DNA of 10,837 nt from Sva-07 sp031398325 (GTDB lineage Bacteria > Actinomycetota > Acidimicrobiia > Acidimicrobiales > Ilumatobacteraceae), in contig JANNNB010000130.1 in assembly GCA_031398325.1 (NCBI GenBank), positions 1-10,837 on the forward strand, in the 5' to 3' direction. Made by a program: the position numbers and the translations under genes. Shown piece after piece: positions 7,901 to 10,837 of this stretch (position 1 is the first letter of the stretch; every line of letters starts with the position of its first letter). The notes under the pieces were generated by a model. The model made no database searches. It had not been told where the DNA came from and saw only the letters and a list, made by a program, of their open reading frames with translations.

Positions 7901-8304
7901 ATGTCGCTCACCACGATCTGCCCGCCCTCGGCGGCCGAACAGAGCCGGGCCGCTTCGACCACCGGCGTTCCGAACCAGTCGTCGTCTTCGAACGACGCAT
8001 CGCCTGCGCTCACGCCGATCCGCATCGCGATCTGGACACGCGCGTCCGAACGATTGTGCGCGTGGACCCGTTGCTGCATGCCGACAGCGCCGGCGATCGC
8101 ATCTGCGGCAGAGCTGTACGACACCATCATCGCGTCGCCGATCGTCTTGACTTCCGTGCCGTTCGTCGCCGCGACGGCCTGACGCAGGTGCTCGAAGTGA
8201 GCGCGGCGCAGTTCGTCAGCCGCGTCGTCACCAAGTTGCTGCGAGAGCGCGGTCGAATCGACGAGATCGGTGAACAGAATCGTCACCAGCCCTGACGCAG
8301 CCAT
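4996..8304 (-). CDS. Class III nucleotide cyclase-homology / STAND ATPase / TPR regulator
   Basis: This is a 1102-residue multidomain signalling protein of a type common in actinobacteria. Residues 5-170 are a class III cyclase-homology domain: LFTDLVDST with metal Asp13, KTIGDAMM (53-60) with Lys53 and metal Asp57, and FGTPVVEAARL (111-121) with Arg120. Val116 occupies the place of the usual transition-state Asn (VNxAAR), so catalytic activity is uncertain. An AAA/STAND NTPase follows: Walker A GGEPGIGKT (225-233), Walker B VLVLDDVHWA (340-349), ATYRDTDL (373-380) and GNPFF (441-445). A winged-helix-like part ends near FAHALVRSTLYDEL (551-564). From about 590 to the end are Ala/Leu-rich helical repeats of TPR type. 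There is no C-terminal LuxR HTH and no membrane segment. The likely role is ligand- or partner-gated NTP signalling in the cytosol; the effector is unknown. The start is ATG at 8302-8304 behind a G-rich GGGGGG. Confidence 0.93.
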   Translation of the reverse strand: MAASGLVTILFTDLVDSTALSQQLGDDAADELRRAHFEHLRQAVAATNGTEVKTIGDAMMVSYSSAADAIAGAVGMQQRVHAHNRSDARVQIAMRIGVSAGDASFEDDDWFGTPVVEAARLCSAAEGGQIVVSDIVRVLAGSRTSHAVTSIGDIEGKGLPAPIAACEVAWSPDMESAVGRIELPLPPQVEQADAFGFVGRGDQHQALLGAWKTATADGRLAVFVGGEPGIGKTRLVKELCRAAHQEGSAVLWGSCDEELSIPYQPFVEAFRWLANTIDPDRLGELVGPLGSELSPLVPELERLVPGIGPRLSDDPETERNRLFEAATELLVNLSTRVPVVLVLDDVHWARKPTLLLLRHLLKSTSRLPLLIVATYRDTDLDRTHPLSEMLADMRRQPGVERLMLQGLDAEGVRQFLERTAGHDLAEDGLALAAAVSRETEGNPFFIGEVLRHLSESGALVFRDGRWTSDFSLGEVGIPEGIREVVGRRLSNLDPATNEVLAIAAVIGREFDLRLLGRVVDGGSDGALDAVGVAETGNLVEAVVGRAGTYRFAHALVRSTLYDELPTSRRLRLHRAVGLALEATGDGDSHLDELARHFTEAAALGEIAKAVDYCRRAGDMARSDLAFEEAAAHYGRALDALELDEHPTLGVRADLLFSAGDALVVIDDPRGRDLLLDAEQLGRETDDVALLARIVVSLTGGIVGRDGGRIDDHVVELAEYVLDRSDRLTPAAHASVLSALAYELFWADEITRRRALSDQALALARSVDDPHLLAEVMRSRFVVYDMTEPAALDQMLVEVSEMVDAAAGIDDHLLCSAYIARSTCHSLRGNVGPGDDDLLNAERLADRLRVPQLIARVKNLRASRALLAGQLEQCDALTSDYESYCARVGLGVGATTSAAIRYRLQYERGDLADLEGLLEMIIEAQPAIPVWRMALCGVYLQTDRVELCRPQVEAVAADDFAMVPRNAVFLLTCSSVARIASQVGALAEAEAAYNYAAPFDGQFAWAGSTYEYPIGVGVGAAASALGWYDRAERHFAQSLALCERADAVSYLAATQVHWAEMLQQRDGPGDRARAVELAAAALATSERLGLAYIRRRADRIIAG

Positions 8305-8408
8305 GTCCCCCCGTTCTTTCCGAGCCGTTTCTCGATGAGACCTGGCCTCGGAACAACATAGTCTGCGCCGACTCCAGGCCGGGCCGGGCGGTCGCGGTAC
8401 GTGTCAGA
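8305..8408 (-). promoter_or_regulatory. Spacer upstream of the cyclase/STAND gene
   Basis: These 104 bases lie between the stop of the flavodoxin-like gene and the ATG of the large regulator. A TATGTT resembling a -10 hexamer is visible on the minus strand near plus 8356-8361, without a clear -35 partner. A GGGGGG directly before GAC-ATG probably serves as the ribosome-binding site. The gap suggests that the regulator has its own promoter. No repeat was noticed. Confidence 0.25.
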
Positions 8409-8837
8409 TCAGACGATCGCGGTGGCGTCGACGAGACGTTGCGCGAACACTTCGGAGTGTTCGTCGAGCTTGCTGCGGCTCATCGCCAGGCCGCCGATGA
8501 CGTACGCGCCAGTGTCGCCGAGCGCGTTGGTCAGCTTGTCGAGCGCCTTGCCGGGGTCGAGCGCGAAGGTGCAGAAGGCGGCGGCCTTCTTGCCACGCAT
8601 CGCGGGCAGATTGGCGATGTTCGAGGCCGCCCATGGTGCCTGGCCGAAGATGAAGGCGCCGTGCACCCACGTGCCGACGAGGATCAGGTCGGCCTCTTGG
8701 ATCGACGCATAGTCGGGCTGCTTCACCTTCGACAGCCCGGTGATGGTCCACCGCTCCTGCTGGAGGAGGTCGGCAACCATCTCGGCTGCCGTCCACGTGT
8801 TGCCCGTCAAACTCTCGACCAAGATCGCTGCCTTCAC
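8409..8837 (-). CDS. Short-chain flavodoxin-like protein
   Basis: This is a 142-residue cytosolic protein with a flavodoxin fold, expected to bind FMN and carry electrons or act as a small FMN-dependent oxidoreductase. The N-terminal strand MKAAILVES leads straight into the phosphate-binding loop SLTGNT (9-14), the hallmark of flavodoxins. The second loop, ADLILVGTWVHGAFIFGQ (49-66), is where the isoalloxazine-stacking aromatic residue sits in the family, with Trp57 the likely candidate. The third strand AAAFCTFAL (85-93) and the closing AYVIGGLAMS (111-120) complete the fold. Length matches short-chain flavodoxins (about 140-150). The start is GTG at 8835-8837, fixed by the fold; no clear ribosome-binding site is seen. 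The redox partner cannot be read from the neighbours: it sits alone between a helicase gene and a regulator. Confidence 0.88.
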   Translation of the reverse strand: MKAAILVESLTGNTWTAAEMVADLLQQERWTITGLSKVKQPDYASIQEADLILVGTWVHGAFIFGQAPWAASNIANLPAMRGKKAAAFCTFALDPGKALDKLTNALGDTGAYVIGGLAMSRSKLDEHSEVFAQRLVDATAIV

Positions 8838-8997
8838 GGGAACGAGTCTGGCACGAAGCCCGGGTACAACCCATCAATTCCAGAATGAAGCGCCTGAGCC
8901 GGGATCAGGTTCGCCGGTCGCCAGGCGCGGGACGACGACGTTGCCTTTGGGCAACGAGGAGTTCCCGCAACGCCGCGAGCGGTGAAGCTGGCCGGGC
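8838..8997. other. Non-coding spacer between pcrA and the flavodoxin-like gene
   Basis: These 160 bases contain no credible gene. A compact hairpin lies at 8939-8956, and a weaker 5-bp inverted repeat, CCTGA/TCAGG with a 7-base loop, lies at 8893-8909. The flavodoxin promoter should be here. I found no tRNA cloverleaf. Confidence 0.4.
8939..8956. terminator. Hairpin downstream of pcrA
   Basis: CGTTGCC (8939-8945) and GGCAACG (8950-8956) form a perfect 7-bp stem around a 4-base loop, 42 bases past the pcrA stop codon. On the minus strand it is followed by TCGTCGTC and not by a T-run, so intrinsic termination is only possible. A 3'-end protecting hairpin is an alternative. Confidence 0.4.
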
Positions 8998-10837
8998 TCA
9001 GCGCTTTTTCAGGGGCGCCCAGGCGAGTGCGAGGTGTTTGGTACCGACGCCGGCGAAGTTGATCACCGCTTCGGCCTTGTCGCCCTCGCCGGAGATACCG
9101 ATGATCACGCCGTCGCCGAAGGCCGGATGTTCGACGTCGTCGCCGATCTTCAGGCCCAGCTCCTGGCTGTTCGACGGCGATGGGAGGTTCTGCGCACCGG
9201 ACCGGATCGCCGCCTCGACGACGCGTTCGCGATGGGCGTCCTGATCGGCGCGGATGTCGGCGTTGATGTCGCGACCGCCACCACCACCAGCGCCGCCACG
9301 TCGATACGGGGGCGGCGCTCCGTACGTGTTCCCGCCGCCTCCGCTGCGGTAGCGCTCGCGGCCGTAGCTCGATCGGCCGCTGACGTTCCCGGTCGACTCG
9401 ATCAGGTGCTCGGGGATCTCGTCGAAGAACCGGGAGGGCGGGTTGTACTGCGTCGACCCGAACAACTGGCGGCTCCAGGCATGCGACATGTAGAGGCGAC
9501 GCATCGCCCGGGTGATCCCGACGTACGCGAGACGCCGCTCCTCCTCCATCTCGACCGGCTCGGTGAGCGCCCGGATGTGCGGGAAGATGCCCTCCTCCAC
9601 ACCGATCAGGAACACGACCGGGAACTCCAGACCCTTGGCCGAGTGCAGCGTCATCAGAATGACCTGGTCCTCGACCTCACCGTCGGGCAACTCGTCGGTG
9701 TCGGCGACGAGGGCGACCTGCTCGAGGAACTCGTCCATCACGGTGAACTCACGGGCCGACCCGACGAGCTCGCCGAGGTTCTCGATGCGGGTATGGGCCT
9801 CGATCGTGTCCTCGGCTTCCATCTCGGCGAGATAGCCGGAGTCGTCGAGCGCCGCCTGGAGCACATCGGCGGGACCCTTCGAGTCGTCCCGTGCCAGTAC
9901 GCCGAGCCGGTCGATCAGCTCGACGAAGGCCGAGATGCCACGCACGGCCGGGCCGGTGACGTTGGCCTCATCGGCGCGGCGCAGCGCGTCCATGAAGGAG
10001 ATGCCCTCGCTCGCCGCGAGCGCGTCGAGCTTGGTGATGCTCGCATCGCCGACACCACGCTTCGGCACGTTGAGCACCCGCTTGACGCTGACCTCGTCGA
10101 CCGGGTTGACGACGGCGCGCAGGTAGGCCATCGCGTCCTTGACCTCGCGGCGGTCGTAGAAGCGGGTGCCGCCGACGACCTTGTACGGCACGCCCAGGCG
10201 CATGAACGCCTCTTCGATCACACGGCTCTGCGCGTTGGTTCGGTAGAGCACGGCCATCTCGCGCCAGTTGATGCCATCGTCACGCTGGAGCTGGCGCATC
10301 GTCGAGCCGACCCAGCGGGCCTCGTCGCCCTCGTCCTCGGCGTGGTAGCGGGTGATCCGATCGCCAGAGCCGAGGTCGGTCCACAACGACTTCGGCTTGC
10401 GTTCGGTGTTGTTGTCGATCACCGCGTTGGCCGCGTCGAGGATCGTCTGCGTGCTCCGGTAGTTCTGGTCGAGCACCACCGTGGTGACGTCCGGGAACGC
10501 CGTCTCGAACTGCAGGATGTTCCGGAAGTCGGCGCCCCGGAACCGGTACACGCTGTTGTGGACGAGCACGCCGTTGGCCGCATACGTGTGCGTGACGTCG
10601 ACCTCGAGGTCGTAGACCGGACCTGAGTACCGGACGAACTCGACCACGTCGACGGTCGTCGCGACGAACTCGCCATCGCGCTGGACGAGCATCTCCATGC
10701 CCGGTACCACATGGGAGAACGGCATCAGTTCGTAGATGGTGCCGTCGTGCGCCAACCGGCGCCGGATGTCCAGCCCTCCGATCGCGGCGACACGCTTCAC
10801 ATCATCGAGCGCCCGCGCGTAGTCCTTCCACGAGGTC
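8998..10837 (-). CDS. pcrA: ATP-dependent DNA helicase PcrA/UvrD1, 5'-truncated by the window and intein-containing
   Basis: This is the C-terminal portion of a superfamily 1A 3'-5' DNA helicase acting in repair and replication-conflict resolution. The frame stays open to the right edge, so the gene continues outside. Counting from an internal GTG at 10798-10800, residues 1-82 are the end of an intein. The helicase resumes at Ser83 with SVYRFRGAD, the second half of motif III. LDQNYRSTQTI (110-120) is motif IV, TLHSAKGLEF (384-393) motif V, and EEERRLAYVGITRA (419-432) motif VI. A Gly-rich linker follows (486-509, bases 9274-9345). The protein ends in the PcrA-type Tudor-like domain (from LKIGDDVEHPAFGDG, about 550-600) that contacts RNA polymerase in the family. 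The ending APLKKR is typical of PcrA and separates it from RecB or Rep. Motifs I, Ia and II are outside the window. The GTG at 10800 is not the real start. Confidence 0.95.
   Translation of the reverse strand, partial: TSWKDYARALDDVKRVAAIGGLDIRRRLAHDGTIYELMPFSHVVPGMEMLVQRDGEFVATTVDVVEFVRYSGPVYDLEVDVTHTYAANGVLVHNSVYRFRGADFRNILQFETAFPDVTTVVLDQNYRSTQTILDAANAVIDNNTERKPKSLWTDLGSGDRITRYHAEDEGDEARWVGSTMRQLQRDDGINWREMAVLYRTNAQSRVIEEAFMRLGVPYKVVGGTRFYDRREVKDAMAYLRAVVNPVDEVSVKRVLNVPKRGVGDASITKLDALAASEGISFMDALRRADEANVTGPAVRGISAFVELIDRLGVLARDDSKGPADVLQAALDDSGYLAEMEAEDTIEAHTRIENLGELVGSAREFTVMDEFLEQVALVADTDELPDGEVEDQVILMTLHSAKGLEFPVVFLIGVEEGIFPHIRALTEPVEMEEERRLAYVGITRAMRRLYMSHAWSRQLFGSTQYNPPSRFFDEIPEHLIESTGNVSGRSSYGRERYRSGGGGNTYGAPPPYRRGGAGGGGGRDINADIRADQDAHRERVVEAAIRSGAQNLPSPSNSQELGLKIGDDVEHPAFGDGVIIGISGEGDKAEAVINFAGVGTKHLALAWAPLKKR
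9274..9345 (-). other. Gly-rich low-complexity linker in PcrA
   Basis: This stretch encodes SGGGGNTYGAPPPYRRGGAG plus further glycines, between the helicase core and the C-terminal Tudor-like domain. PcrA proteins have a flexible linker of variable sequence at this place. It is disordered by composition and contains no motif that I recognise. Confidence 0.6.
10555..10837 (-). other. C-terminal part of an intein inserted in pcrA motif III
   Basis: About 94 codons of intein lie in the window, open to the right edge. Block F is VYDLEVDVTHTYAAN (62-76, counting from the GTG at 10798-10800) with its histidine at 71. Block G is GVLVHN, with penultimate His81 and terminal Asn82, followed by Ser83 as the +1 nucleophile. 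These are the residues needed for Asn cyclisation and transesterification, so the C-terminal splice junction looks functional. The next codons, SVYRFRGAD, are helicase motif III, whose usual form is DQSIYxFRGA; the insertion therefore falls between the motif's Gln and Ser. Upstream residues such as WKDYARALDDV and SHVVPGMEMLVQRDGEF (29-45) fit no helicase segment. Whether a homing endonuclease is present cannot be judged here. Confidence 0.92.

Noticed and set aside
7039..8295. Plus-strand open frame of 418 codons opposite the cyclase/STAND gene
   Set aside because: The opposite strand carries cyclase and Walker motifs in the correct order. The plus-strand frame has no recognisable motif.
8838..8997. 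Possible tRNA or riboswitch in the pcrA-flavodoxin spacer
   Set aside because: A GGTTCGCC string recalls a T-loop, but no acceptor stem, anticodon arm or known aptamer core could be matched.
9034..10626. Plus-strand open frame of 530 codons opposite pcrA
   Set aside because: It lies entirely opposite a helicase gene with intact motifs, and its composition is typical of an antisense GC-rich frame.
10798..10800. GTG as the start of a separate short helicase gene
   Set aside because: The frame continues open to the window edge through intein-like sequence, and the helicase would lack its first half. The GTG is internal to the intein.

Overview
The window is high-GC DNA, densely packed and with several GTG starts. 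It looks like an actinobacterial chromosome, and protein style and gene order best suit the Acidimicrobiia (Ilumatobacter-like); this taxonomic call is inference. The order pcrA/uvrD1 - sucC - sucD - four-helix membrane protein with a proline tail - purH matches, as I remember it, the order in Mycobacterium tuberculosis (uvrD1, sucC, sucD, Rv0954, purN, purH). It is therefore mostly a conserved housekeeping block with a few local insertions, not an accessory island.

Layout from left to right. Positions 1-126 are non-coding and hold a composite inverted-repeat element resembling a REP/BIME pair. purH (minus strand, 127-1644) encodes the last two steps of IMP synthesis. A 140-bp divergent spacer carries a short hairpin. 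A small membrane protein (plus, 1785-2312) converges on sucD. sucC-sucD (minus, 4376-2319) form a two-gene operon for succinyl-CoA synthetase of the TCA cycle. A divergent spacer then leads to a single-pass membrane protein (plus, 4461-4985), whose outer domain looks like a Rieske fold that has lost its iron-sulfur ligands. It converges on a 1102-residue cyclase-homology/STAND ATPase/TPR signalling protein (minus, 4996-8304). Next come a short-chain flavodoxin-like protein (minus, 8409-8837), a 160-bp spacer with a compact hairpin, and the 3' part of a PcrA/UvrD1 DNA helicase (minus, 8998-10837) that runs off the right edge.

The strongest special feature is at the right edge. The helicase reading frame contains the C-terminal end of an intein (splicing blocks F and G, ending His-Asn before Ser). 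It sits immediately before the Ser of helicase motif III, inside the ATPase core. The rest of the intein and the N-terminal half of the helicase lie outside the window. Other points worth a second look are the repeat element at the left edge, a PurH active-site substitution (Val where the cyclohydrolase normally has Lys), the missing purN neighbour, the ligand-less Rieske-like protein and the altered cyclase motif of the large regulator. I see no CRISPR array, tRNA, rRNA, transposase, phage gene or defence island.
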